Origin: Lithospermum erythrorhizon
Taxonomy: Eukaryota > Streptophyta > Magnoliopsida > Boraginales > Boraginaceae
NCBI GenBank assembly: GCA_019722365.1
Contig: JADFUC010000595.1
Coordinates: forward strand, 1-64,000
Length of the DNA: 64,000 nucleotides
Direction of reading: 5' to 3'
The notes under the pieces were generated by a model. The model was not told where the DNA came from and did not search any database. It saw nothing but the letters and a program-made list of their open reading frames with translations. A program made the translations under genes and the position numbers. This document shows positions 21,633-32,988 of this stretch, piece after piece (the first letter of the stretch is position 1; each line of letters starts with the position of its first letter).

Positions 21633-24278
21633 TCAAAATCTATTTGCCTGCAGCAGTACTCTTTGTAGCTCATCGGCGATGCCTTCCAAGAGAAAAGGCT
21701 TTTGAATTACCCCATTAATCCCGTTATTGAAACATTTTTCCCAAATATCATCATCGTCGTCGTTAGATGCTGCTAACCCAACGATAAGTGGCCAGTTGTG
21801 GCTTCGAAACTTACGGATCCTCCTCACAACATCAAACCCATCCAAATCAGGGAGTTGAAGATCTAACAAGACAATTTGGAATGACGTGGAAATGGCTCCT
21901 GTGTTTAGGGCAATACTACTGAGACATTCGTGTCCGGTTGATACAGCAGAAACAATACAACACAGTTTCTGAAGCAGTTTTGAGGTCACTGCTTTATTTC
22001 CATCATCACCATCTACGACAAGTACATGAAGACCCTTTAGATGAGAGTATAAACTCAAGGGATCTGAAGATTGGTCTTGGTCAGATATGTCCACAATAAT
22101 GGATGGGCGGATTTGGAAACGAACAACGAGAGCCATAGTTTGGTGAAAACCATCGGAGTTTGGCATAACCCATATGTCCCCTTGCATCAGCTGTCAAATA
22201 GGGAATTTATCAGAACTCTGAGCAAAGTAAGAGCCTAACTATTAACTGGAAACAAAAAGCTTCAGTTGAATCATATACTAGTTATATTTTGTTAAAAGTA
22301 ATGCGGAAAAAGAATAACTAAACAACAAATGTATCTAAATCTCTCTGTTCCTCCTCAACCGCAAATAGTCATCATTGTATCTCGGAATTTTCAGATCATG
22401 TCTTCTAACTCTCACATAAAGGTATATGGCAAGCATTCTAATTGGTAAAATCTTCTAATTGAGGTTCAGAGGTTCTCAAACAATTGGATACTGTAAAATC
22501 ATGAGTTTCGAAAAAAATACCTGAACTAGCCTCTTGCACATACTGAAGCTTAAGCGTTCTTCCACTCCCCGGCTGCTGTATCTCTGATGGGGAAACTGTG
22601 TATTAGAACTGGAACTCTCCTCATCATGAGAAAAACTGTTGCTGACTTGTATCTCGATTCTGACATAAACATACCCATCAGATGAATCCGGCCGCCATGG
22701 CCCCCATCCATGATCATTCATTCCACGACTCCCACTTGCAGAACATACTCTAAAACAAAGATTTGCTCCTGCATTTTTGCCGTTTAATAGATTCCCAACC
22801 ATATGGAGAATAACTTGGACAAATCTTCTCTCGTCACCCATAACATGATTAGGCAGGAACTTGTCGACCTCGATTGAGAAGGTATATCCCCGGGATACAC
22901 ACAAACATTTGGAGAGGCAAGCAGCTTCTCTTATCATGGAGTGCATCTCGAAAGATGTCATCTCCAGTGGGAACTTTCCACTGTCCTTTATTGAAGTGTC
23001 AATGACATCATTTACCAAGTTCCTAAGAACGCTGCTCGTCTTAACCATGGTGTTAATAATAAGCTTTTGTTCAGCACTAAGGTTTTCATCCTGCAAGAAA
23101 GAAAGCAGACCTAGAATTGAGTGCATAGGCCGCCTCAACCCATTACTCATGACCTTCTGAAAAGCATTTCTGGCCTGGCTTGCCATCAATGCTTCTTGCT
23201 TTGCTTGCTGTAAAGCATGATTTTGCTTAACTAATTTGTCTCTCATTATTTGAGTCTCCTCAAGAACCGCAGCATGAGAAAGAGCCACAGCGACCTGATC
23301 AGCAACCACCTTCACAATTTCAATTTCTTGTGCAGTCCATGATCTACCAAACCCACTTGGAAGAACCAGCACTAAGATTGCATAACAGGCCTGGAGAATC
23401 TCAGGAGTACCACCTTTGAAGTTAGAAGCCCTCAGCATTGGCATCCTAATGGCAGCAACAGCTCCCGTCTCAGCTGTCCCGCCACTGCTCACTTCAGCTA
23501 GTGGCGAATTAGGTTCAAGTATCTTCACCCCACTGCTACCTTTAATGTCTCTTACATCTGGGTCACTGGTCAGTATTGAAAGGTTATAATTACTTGGGGA
23601 ACTTCCATTCAACTCATGAGTGAGGTACATTTCTGTTCGGTTCTCATTAGGCATCCAAACTGCACAATTCTGCAGATGCAACGTTTTGGATAACTCGACC
23701 AAAGTGGTGTATAGTATTGTATGTCGATCAAGTGACTTGCGAATCTCCTGGGTAAGCATCCGAACATGAAGTCCAGTTTCCTTTTGCCTCTTGATGATAA
23801 CAACTTCACGTCCGAGATCTTGCGCCTTCTTTTTCAGCATAAATTCTCTCACTTTTACCTTAAGTAGCAGAGGGAGTAGAGTAAATAGAGCAATAGCAGT
23901 AGCAACAGACACCAGAGCAGTAAGACCTTTGAAAATGGTGAGAGAAAGCATGAGCTGAAATGCATGAGGCCCATAAGTCCAGCCATTGAGCAGATGAGTC
24001 ATACCACATAGTACAATGAAGGCGATAAACAGGAAAAGCACCCATTTAAATGGTACATTGGAACAGCTGACAAAATACAGAAGCTCAATAGGTATAGAGA
24101 AATAAGCTACTGCGATCAAGAAATCGCTCACTTTCTGACATTCTAGAATGCTCTCGATACCCCAAAGTCCCTCATCGTCACAATTACATCTAGCAAATTC
24201 AGCATTAACAGCGAAAACCGGAACAAAGAAGAACAAGATCATCAGCCAAAATCCTACAGACTTTAACATTGTAGCCAA
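21633..24278 (-). CDS. EIN4: Ethylene receptor, subfamily II (EIN4/ETR2 type), two coding exons
   Basis: Exons 24278-22521 and 22190-21633 join in phase to a 771-residue receptor, close to the usual 760-770. It sits in the ER membrane, binds ethylene through a copper ion, and represses signalling through CTR1 when empty. Seen in order: an extra hydrophobic N-terminal segment (about 7-27) typical of subfamily II; Cys31 and Cys33 for the dimer disulfides; three membrane helices (about 50-140) with Asp52, Cys91 and His95 of the copper site (FIVLCGMTHL); a GAF domain (about 185-340); a degenerate histidine-kinase region (about 365-580); and a receiver (about 638-766) with Asp696 and Lys749. Asn379 replaces the H-box histidine, the ATP-binding G boxes are missing, and Ala726 replaces the usual receiver Thr/Ser. 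EIN4 against ETR2 is a best guess from overall similarity. Confidence 0.95.
22191..22520 (-). other. Intron of the ethylene receptor gene
   Basis: On the minus strand the donor is CAG|GTATTT at 22521/22520 and the acceptor TTTGACAG|CTGATG at 22191/22190. Removal of the 330 bp joins CKRLVQ to LMQGDIW in phase 0, the expected junction between the kinase-like region and the receiver-side exon. Reading through it instead gives a short unrelated tail and a stop at 22476. Confidence 0.95.
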
Positions 24279-24394
24279 TGCAATAGTTCTTCTTCAATCC
24301 ACAAACCAAATGCACTTAACTATAACCTACAATGCACTTTCCCCTACTAATAGACAGCTGATCCCTCTTATCACACAACCACAACAATTATATC

Positions 24395-24765
24395 CTGTTT
24401 CACAATTAAATGGAAACCACAATAAGAAAACCATGAAATCATATTTTTCCATATAGATACTAACATAGTAAATGAATAAATCTATGCATACAATTCTATA
24501 ATACAAAACTTAACTACTATATCATTAAAGCTGACCTTTTTACCCAATTTCAAACACCAAATCATCTAAGTAACCACCACAAAAACTCACAAGGGTCAAA
24601 TACCCCTTGTGATTGTGATTTTGATAACCTCATGTCAGCCGCCAGTATCAACAAATATGGAAATGACCAACTTCATACAATTATCAAAATCAGAATAATA
24701 TAAAAATACCCCAACAAATCTCCTAAATATGAAACTGAAAATGTAGACAAACATGTAATCATTAC
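24395..24765 (-). other. Candidate intron in the receptor's 5' untranslated leader
   Basis: On the minus strand a good donor, GGAAGAG|GTAATG, lies at 24766/24765. A pyrimidine-to-AG acceptor, GTGAAACAG|GATATA, lies at 24395/24394, about 115 bp upstream of the ATG. Introns in the leader are known in ethylene receptor genes such as ETR1. Other splice pairs are possible. Confidence 0.4.
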
Positions 24766-25154
24766 CTCTTCCACAAAATTCAATCCAGAACAATCATCAG
24801 ATCTTAATTTTATACTAACATGCAGACTTATAAATACAACATATTCTTGCATAACACCTTCCTCAACTTCTTCTTCTTTTCACCATAAACAACAACAATG
24901 CATTTAAATAATCTCCAGTTGCTCAATCAACCTTCCAATGAAGACCCTTTAAACTTCTCAAACTTTCACTCAAATCCCACAAACCAAATCAACTAAAAGC
25001 ATATAAATATAAACAAAAAACCCAACTTTTCATTTTTTTTTTCTCAGTTTTGCTTCATTCGAAAGACAACGCCTGAAGCTACTTGCAAGGACAAATAAAT
25101 AAATAAATATGCATCAGCTCAAATCCCTCCTTACAGCTTTCAAAAACATTCATG

Positions 25155-25160
25155 TTACAT
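25155..25160 (-). promoter_or_regulatory. Start-stop upstream element (AUG-UAA) in the probable receptor leader
   Basis: The minus strand reads GCATGTAACATG, an ATG immediately followed by TAA, and a second ATG opens a short frame just after. AUG-stop elements can stall ribosomes and reduce downstream translation, the Arabidopsis NIP5;1 leader being the known example. It matters only if transcription starts upstream, which the TATA-like box suggests. Confidence 0.35.
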
Positions 25161-25181
25161 GCTCCCACAAGTATAAATTTG

Positions 25182-25201
25182 AGAGAGAGAGAGAGAGAGA
25201 T
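25182..25201 (-). repeat. (CT)n microsatellite in the probable 5' leader
   Basis: About ten GA units on the plus strand, read as CT on the coding strand. CT-rich tracts are frequent near transcription starts and in leaders of plant genes. Confidence 0.8.
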
Positions 25202-25431
25202 TGGAATATTATTTCAAGATTTCATTTTCCTCTTTATTTTTGTGTCTCAGTTCTATGTACCAGTACTGTATGAACTCTCTATGTTAGTACAAAACAGTAC
25301 TTTAACCTTTAATAAAGAATAATATTTTTTACATTCATTTAAATTGATTTTTTTTTTAAATTGATATTTTCGTTTAAATTGATATTTTCGTTTTCGTTTA
25401 AATGAGGAACAAAAGTTTAGAAACTCACTTG

Positions 25432-25441
25432 CTATTTATAG
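25432..25441 (-). promoter_or_regulatory. TATA-like box of the receptor gene
   Basis: The minus strand reads CTATAAATAG, a near-consensus plant TATA box. With usual spacing, transcription would begin near 25405, giving a leader of about 1.1 kb including the candidate intron. AT-rich flanks make chance matches possible. Confidence 0.45.
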
Positions 25442-26667
25442 CTATTTATTCGCATTATTTTAGCTATTCTTGTGATGTTGTATAGTGTTCTTATTCTGTG
25501 ACAACATGAAATCCTAATCAGCCGTTATTCTGGTTATTCTATTATGATGAAAGTAGTCTTCAAAATATAAATATCTTTTTTGGTTCCCTTTTTACTAAAT
25601 TAAGTAAAAAAATTGGAGGAAAAACTTTTTTTGTGACATGTGTTTGAATTTTAATTAAATTTTGTGCAAAATTAAATGAGTCTTAGATAAAGAAATATTG
25701 TGAGTAATTTTTACACTACATTATAAAAACGAATTTAAAGAAAAATAAACAATATTAAAATATTATTTTTTAAGATAGCAGATAATATTTAGATAAGAGG
25801 CGCTTGTAGTAAAGTGCAGCAAATATTATTTTTAAAGATAAATTATTTTTTTTAGATAAAGGCAGCACTTAAAGGAGTGCTGGCCATGAAAAATTTATGA
25901 AGAATAAAAGGTGTGAGAGAAATAAATTAATGTTTGGTAATAAAGTTGCTAAGAATAGAATGAAATCTGGAAAGTTTTAGGGAATGTATTTGTATACACA
26001 TTAATGCACACGTATATATACAATTTGGGTATATTAATGTGTGTTAAATTACTTAAATATGATAATGAATTAATGATGGTGGTGTGTATGAGAAAGTAGG
26101 GGGTTGTGGTATGGGGCGCCGTTGTTTTGGAAGAGAGCTAAACCGGATGTGGGATTGGCTTTAATGAGTGTTAACTATACTCGACGAATTTGACTCGATA
26201 CAAATTAAAGCAAAGATTGTTACTATTAAATTCGACCAATTTCGAATAAAAAAGCCGACTCACTTAATATGTAAGTATTAAATAAATTATGTTTATATGG
26301 TATCAAAATAAAGATGAAGGAGTTATGCTTGCATAATCGAACCTTAAATAAATACTTTCATTTCAATTTACTTGATCATGAAGTTAGAAAATATTTTATT
26401 AAGGAGTCGAATAATATTACTAATATACCATAATAAGAACTTTATTAAAAAGTATTTTAATTGATCATGAAGATAAAAAATACTTTACTTAAGGGATAAA
26501 AATGAAAAAATTAAAATAAAATTATATTGAAATTCTATAGGATCAAGTAAAAAAGAAAAGAAGAATTTTTACTATGATCGGATAAATTGAAATGGCGGGC
26601 GTAATAATGTTTAATAATACTCAATTTATTTTAACTGAATTGTGAGGTTTTTACTCCGTTAGTGGTC
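25442..26667. other. Upstream intergenic DNA of the receptor gene
   Basis: AT-rich sequence without a supported gene. It probably contains the distal promoter of the receptor. No element termini were recognised. Confidence 0.5.
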
Positions 26668-26763
26668 AACCAAATTTTTGAAACAATAGATTATTTGTTT
26701 AACCAAATTTTTGAAACAATAGATTATTTGTTCAACCAAATTTTTGAAACAATAGATTATTTG
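26668..26763. repeat. 33-bp tandem repeat, about three copies
   Basis: Units begin at 26668, 26701 and 26734 with aaccaaatttttgaaacaat and continue agattatttgttt. They are virtually identical, so the expansion is recent. It lies about 1.2 kb upstream of the receptor's TATA-like box. Confidence 0.95.
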
Positions 26764-27272
26764 CATTGACTCGATCTAAATTGAAATATTAATAAAATTA
26801 GATAATATACACTAAAAAGTTACATGCTACTACGTTACACGTTAATAAAAAGTTATTTTAACAAGATTAATATGAGGTCGAAGTTGAGTGTTTTTAATTG
26901 TTTCGAATTGCAATCAATATAGTAATTTATATTTTTCAGTAATAATATGAATTACAAATCACAAATATATGAAGTTTTTTCTAAATAGTTTTGTCTATCA
27001 TATGAAGTTAATACATCATCATCTTTAATTCAATATGACTCTAAATCTATATGAATGTTTTTTTTTACTCAATCAATAGGATATCATTAGATAAATCACG
27101 TACGTCTGAAATTATTTATCGAAAAACAGCAGAAATACTAAGCAGTACTATCTTTGTAAGAGTGATTTCAATAGTACCTTGATAGTATTGAATTCGTGAT
27201 AGTGTCTTTGAGTACCTCCAGAAAATTAAGTGATGAATGTCTTTCACTATTACATCAATCTCCAAGGATGTC

Positions 27273-27623
27273 TTAAAACTGTCTATTCACAAATCGAATG
27301 AGCTGCAACGAATCACTCTCTAATTCCACCCTTTTGATATCATGTCTGATGGTAAAGATGAGACCCTCTTGAAGTGCCATGGCTTCAGCAACTAATGGTC
27401 CCTCAACACACTGTAATTGTGGAAAGAAAGCACCCTGAAAGGTTTCAAATTCATCGTCACTTACTCCTCCTACTGATCCCTTTCGCTCGTGCTTCCACCA
27501 GCCTCCATCGGTGTTGATTTTAGTGAAACCTTGTTGCGGTTGTCTCCATCGATGTGCAGGTCTGACCCCTGCCATCCCAACCTGTTCGACCGCTGGTACA
27601 TAGTCATTGCTATTTAGCTTCAA
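27273..27623 (-). pseudogene. LINE-type RNase H domain (RVT_3), C-terminal fragment
   Basis: The minus-strand frame shows the plant non-LTR element RNase H pattern: WRQPQQGFTKINTDGGWW (first catalytic D), GSVGGVSDDEF, then VAEAMALQEGLIF (catalytic E) and VELESDSLQLIRFVN (catalytic D). It ends normally after about 116 residues. The linker upstream has a stop, and the matching zinc-binding part of such a protein lies 14 kb to the right at 41925-42418 in the same orientation. The two are probably halves of one LINE split by the retrotransposon between them. Confidence 0.85.
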
Positions 27624-27660
27624 GTAGTCCGCTGCTAGTTAGTCCCCATTAGATTATATA

Positions 27661-29488
27661 TGACAATCTAAGGAGGGGGAGGGATGAATTAGGTTATAGA
27701 GAAATTATACCAAATTTTTGAATTTATAAATTTTTTAAGTTCAATTACCCCAAGTAACCTCTTTTAGATTTTTGTGTGTGATCACCTAGTATACAAAGTC
27801 CAATAAAATAGTCATGCACAAATATGAACATGCAATAGATAAACAAATGCTTATTTGATTTATGATGACAAATATTTAACTCTTAAGAATACACAATTAA
27901 TATCTAAACTAGTTTAGTCAATTTGTCCAATTCTCTATTAAGTTAGGCAATAACTCTCAATCAAGCGAATAATCAATTTACACAATTATAAAGCATAACA
28001 ATATGTAACAATAAATAAGAGAGTTGAGGATAGAGAAATGCAAACTTGACATGGTGTTTAACGAGCTTGTGGCCTTATTCTTCGTACCGACTTTTCAGCC
28101 TTAGGATTTTGGAAATGTAAGCTCGTATATATTATCCAGAGTTTAACCACCCGTAATGTACAAGCAAGAAACTCAATATATATCTTGTCACAGCTAACTT
28201 GATTGGGCCACTAGCTCGCCTCTGAGCCTTCTCAAGAACCCTCAAGCGACCTTGGAAAACCTCCGGGCGTTCAAGATTATTGACCTTAGACAACCTTCTA
28301 GCAACAAACAAACTGACCAACAATCTCGCTAATGGCCCCGCTGTCGAGCTGGCTAGTAAAGAAAACCACCTACTCGTGAACCTTGTGCTACTTGATTTCT
28401 CGAGGAAAGCGTTTTACTCTTGAACAAGATAATCCCTCAATGGATTAGATAAGAGTATTATAATTTTAGCTCTATATAACTCCTTAATGAGTGGATGAAG
28501 TTGAAGCTTGTTTGAATCTCCTTGTTGAGTAGATATAAACTTGATGAAGCTTGTTTCTCTCTTGAGCAATTGACAATCACGTTGAATACTCGCTTCTTTA
28601 TCACAATCTCTTGATATAAAAGTTAACCACAACTCTAGTCCAAGGTCTAGAAGATAATCAAGATTGAAGCTTATTCTAGGAGAGATTTGATATTAAAATA
28701 AGAGAGATTTGCCTTAGAAAATATTAAACAATTGTAGGGAAAAGGCTTAGGAAGAATTAGGTTTGAGTGGGGTTTAAATGGTGTAAGATTGAAGATCAAA
28801 TGGTAAAAAACGGGCAAATTTCGGTCCCAATTGGCCTCCGAGGCGATACGGGGAACTGATTTCCTTCGAAGGATTCGAGAATGCGGCCCGTCTGACCCCC
28901 GATTAAGGGGCAGTGTGAGACATGCGACATCTCAAGCTTAAAACTTCGTTTTAAACCGTTATATTTCCGTTTGACGATTTAAAAAGTGTTAGAAAGCTCT
29001 TTTGGAAACCATTTAATAATATGATATCAAACCCCACTTTTAGACATTATAATTTTTTAAAATATTTTCCTTTGACAAAAACATTCTTAAAAACTTTGAA
29101 AGCCGGTTATACTTTTTGTCAAGAATGATTTGAAAAACTCTCGATATAAGATCTTCAACTCAGGATTATTCAAAGAGACTTTAAACTATTATTGGAAGAT
29201 AACTTTTACCTTTGTATGAGCTTTTCATCCATGTTATCATCATTCAACATCTTAAACACTCTTGGATCCTCTTGCTTTGAATCAATTTGACATTGCATTG
29301 TTCTTTGAAGATTTTGACTTAAATGCCAATGGTCTTATTAACTGCTAAATAAGTATAACTTACTTTGAAGTCCTCCATGAAATATCTTTCTAATATGACT
29401 ACATAAAAAATACTTAATCTCATGTGTTAGATGGTAATCAATATTTTAGTAATCATCAAAACCAAAATGCGACCCATGAGTCGACGTA
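27661..29488 (-). repeat. 3' LTR of a Sirevirus-like copia element
   Basis: On the minus strand this block runs from a purine tract at its right edge to a CA end at 27661 (plus: tgacaatctaaggaggggga). Its right 700 bp (28747-29488) recurs at 41158-41924, sharing ggtttaaatggtgtaagatt, aataatatgatatcaaac, tttaaactattattggaag and atattttagtaatcatcaaa. The leading words ...TTTTGGTTTTGATGATTAC on the minus strand are typical of Sirevirus LTR starts by recall. Small frames inside have no domain. Confidence 0.75.
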
Positions 29489-29504
29489 CTCCCTCTTATT
29501 ATTG
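29489..29504 (-). other. Polypurine tract beside the Sirevirus-like 3' LTR
   Basis: The minus strand reads caataataagagggag directly before the LTR start. It is the expected primer site for plus-strand synthesis and fixes the element's orientation as minus. Confidence 0.65.
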
Positions 29505-31081
29505 ATGTCAAAATATTGATGCCAAGCACCTATGTCAATACAAGAGGTATGGCATGGTTTTTCATATACACATGCTAAGTAATGAATAACACACAATTAG
29601 GTATATAGCGTGGTATAACATGGCATCTTAGCATGATATATAGCATCGCATTCTCCCCCTTTTTGTCTCATAAAAAAGGTACAAATTAAGCATAATAAAG
29701 ATACCACAAACATGTTCAAGTAAGGATAATAGTTTTAGCAAATTTGACATGATTCATCACCTGTGAAAGGATAAACAATGAAAGTGTATATGACATCACG
29801 TATAAATCATTTGAGTCTGACCTAAAAAGGACAACAAATAGAACAAGTGATGTCAAACATATGTCATGAAAAGATTAAATGAGACAATGACATATGATAA
29901 ATATTACTTCAATTTTCTTTTTTAAAAGTTAGAAAAACTCAAAGAATAAGTAATAGAATTCGTTCCTCGAAAGTTATCATTTGGAAAAAAGATGTGAGTT
30001 TGTCGATTAGATCGACTTGAACAAAAGTTCTCTTAGGGATAGCCAGACTCAAATACAATATCATCTTGGTAAGAATAGGCCCTTGATCTCTGAATTTTAT
30101 TAGGCAACCATTGAGAACAAAGATGATATGTATGATGTGTGATATACCGTTGTTTAAACGAAAATATTTGAAATCATATGGCATGTATACAAAGTGGTTT
30201 AAACAAAACTTGAAGAAAGTGAAAAGAAACATACGGTTTTGTTAAAACAAGGACAAACTAAGAATCCAATGTCTCAAGGATAAAAGCGATGTGGACACAT
30301 TGAGCTAAATTTATTGAATACTTTCCCCATAAAAGATGGTAGACTTCTCCCCCTTTCTCGAAAGTTGCATATACCATTAAGCGACATGTCAAGGCAATTA
30401 CAATAACTTCCAAACACTCAAGTTTAAACAAAAATTTAAAGCATATCTTGAGTGGAAAGTTACAAATCAATCTAGGGAATTCCTCTTCAAGAAGAGTCAT
30501 AGAGAGACATGAATCATAATAATTTGTGAGAAGACATAAGAAATACATTTAGGATAAACATATTCTTATAATACATCTCTAATGAAAAGTAAGTCAAATA
30601 CTCATGAAATATATATAAAGCATATTTGAGTATAAGACATTTTCAAACCACATAAATTTTGAAACTAATTTTAAGCACGTGGTTGGAAAATACATCAAAC
30701 CAAAGAATGCGGTTCAAGTGGAATGAGATTTTGAAAATATGAAGAATTATTCACTTTTCGTGTACAACCCAATGAAAATATTAAAAGAAGATAAACATTA
30801 TTGGCTTGTCCTTAAACCAAAGTTAAGAAGAGTTTTGGAAGCAAGACTCTTTTAAGCACAATAAAAATCTTTAAAACAAAGGACAAGAATATCTAAACAA
30901 AATGAACGAGTTTTAAAACACAAGTTTGAACTCGATCATAATCTCATGAATTGTCACGACCATATCAAGTTCGAATATTTAATGTATGCACGACCATCTA
31001 GACAATATCTTTTGGAAAGATTAAGGAATTGAACTTTCATGAGATTAAAGACATTCAAAAGCAATTAAATACATATGAAGT

Positions 31082-31240
31082 TTTAAGGCATGACTTGTCC
31101 TCACATATAGAGTCTTTAGGCACGACTCCCCCTCACATAGAGCACACAATTGAAGTCTTAAGGCATAACTCCCCCTCACATAAAGCACATATGATATATA
31201 AACATTTAAATCATGTTTTAGGCATAAGTACCCCTCAACC
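31082..31240 (-). repeat. Degenerate direct repeats around purine tracts
   Basis: Units of the form ttaaggcataactccccctc (31157-31176) recur at about 31084, 31115 and 31219 with irregular 30-60 bp spacing, each followed by acata(g/a)agcac-like words. They multiply the purine-tract motif within the element's 3' region. Confidence 0.65.
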
Positions 31241-31680
31241 AGGCAAGTAAGACAATTAAGAAGCCTCGAAAAATATGAAACACTCTCAAACAAAATATTT
31301 AAGTAAAATGAAATGTTATGCTTTATACAAGTTGAGAGAATGGAACCCAAAACACTCATTAAGCTCGAATATAGGATATCCTGATAATCTTGTGAGGAAG
31401 CGTATGAGCATATCTATTTATGTAATCAATTACTCGAAAAGAGCATATATAATCGCTTGAAGAATAACATGTTGCTTGTAGATATTAGAGTTCCAAAACA
31501 CAAATAAGTTCAATATGGAATAATTAAAATATATAAAAGTAAGCCGCGTTTTCATTGCGTGATATAGCTTAAAAATATCACGTCTGTAGCGTGTCATATA
31601 TCATGTAGGATACTAAAGCATGAACAAGAAGACCATGGTATCAATAAACAATTTAAAATCCATTTTTCGAAAGTATTATA

Positions 31681-31941
31681 TTCCCTCCGTTCCTAAAAGA
31701 TTGTCCACTTTTGATTTTTTTAACTTTTTAATAGTTGAACTTTGACGGTAGATATTTTTGTTTGTGTAGGATAATATTTGATGAAAAATATATCAATAGA
31801 AAGAATTTGAAATGTATTTTTTATTGATATATTTTTCATAACATATTATAAAACATAAACAAAATATCTACGGTCAAAAAGACCAACTATTAAAATTAAA
31901 AATTCTAAAGTGGACAATCTTTAGAGAGAAAAAAGAATGAG
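31681..31941. mobile_element. Stowaway-like MITE, 261 bp
   Basis: Left end ttccctccgttcctaaaaga follows a TA. The right end reads on the other strand CTCATTC...TAAAGATTGTCCACTTT and is followed by TA at 31942-31943. The shared agattgtccactttt and the arms tagatatttttgttt / aaacaaaatatcta make the whole element a long imperfect hairpin. The TA duplication and ctccctccgt ends are the standard signature of Tc1/mariner-derived Stowaway elements. Confidence 0.9.
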
Positions 31942-32096
31942 TATATTTAAGTAAGGGGAAATGAAAAGGGATCGATTTAGAATATCAAACCATTTTCAAA
32001 CATGAAAAGTATTATAACTCATGTAATCATATTAAGCACATTTGGTCCCTAACAACATGGTACTTCTTGTTTCATAAACAATGCAATGCATATAAC

Positions 32097-32988
32097 TGTT
32101 GGATATTTATATTCGAATCTAACCAGTTCTAAGCTAATCGGATGCGAATCTCAGATACTACGGATGTACAAAAACAATAAATACGAAATACGAGAGTGTA
32201 CTGTTCTTCTTGAATAATATTATGGCAGCGGAAAATGATGACTCATATACCCCAAAGCAAAGGCAATACAAGAGAGTCCACACAAGTAATTGGCTCGAAC
32301 TCTTACATGCTTTTTGACGATTAAATAAAGCGAAAACAGATGGAAGAGGAACTATTTTTCTTCTTCTTATGGGGTTCGGCCGAGTGGGGGTTTTGGAGAG
32401 GGGAGAGTTTTACTTAAGCAAAATCATGAACAATTGATTATGAGGGGTTGAATGTCCTTATATAGGCAAATTTGATGAGAGTTTTAAGGAGAATAAATCT
32501 CTCAAACAAATTCTATCCCTATCTCCAACTACCTAACCGAGTGAGAGTTTTTAGGAGAATAAAACTCTTCTTTTATTCTTATCCAAAACTCTATCTTATC
32601 TACTCCCCGGCCCAACCGCCCAAGTCGATCCATCCCATGTCCCGGGATTCGATTTTTCGTCCCGAATGTTTCGTGTTTCACTTTAAAACCGGGAAGTTAT
32701 AATACGATATTATTAGTTCGATTTACTGTTTGTGTGTGACACTCTTAGGACGGATCGACAATAGCAATATATTAGACAATATTAACCGATCATCATCTTA
32801 ATATATAGATTATGAGCGTACCCTAGTAAGCCATCATAAGCCCTAATGTCGATACCAGTAAATCCTAAATATTGATTGTTTAACAATTAATATATATTGA
32901 ACTTATAATCTTGAATATTTAAATCGGTTTTACAATCTAAATTGTTCAACGGGCATTTTATGAGATCTAATATCTCTTAATTCTAACA
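32097..32988 (-). repeat. Copia-type 3' LTR (minus strand), 892 bp
   Basis: The block starts TGTTGGATAT at 32097 and ends ttctaaca at 32988. A purine tract lies to its right (minus strand: caagggcaagaaggag at 33004-32989), so this is the 3' LTR of a minus-strand copia element whose body extends rightward. Its right part is related to 62660-62940 (shared agcaatatatta and ttaatatatagattatgagc). The possible target duplication on the left is ataac; the other end of the element was not found. Confidence 0.75.

Larger units (their letters stand above)
29505..32096 (-). mobile_element. 3' internal region of the Sirevirus-like element with repeated purine tracts
   Basis: No intact protein is visible. 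The short minus-strand frames at 29939-30548 have no recognisable domain. A marked feature is repeated ctccccct boxes at 29653, 30346, 31126 and 31169, with a weaker one near 31228. On the element's own strand they are aggggg-type purine tracts. Multiple copies of the purine tract near the 3' LTR are a described hallmark of Sireviruses. The MITE at 31681-31941 is inserted here. Confidence 0.6.

Noticed and set aside
22476..22520. Receptor ORF continuing to a stop at 22476 as a receiver-less isoform
   Set aside because: The tail after CKRLVQ is intron sequence with a perfect donor site. A retained-intron form cannot be excluded but is not supported.
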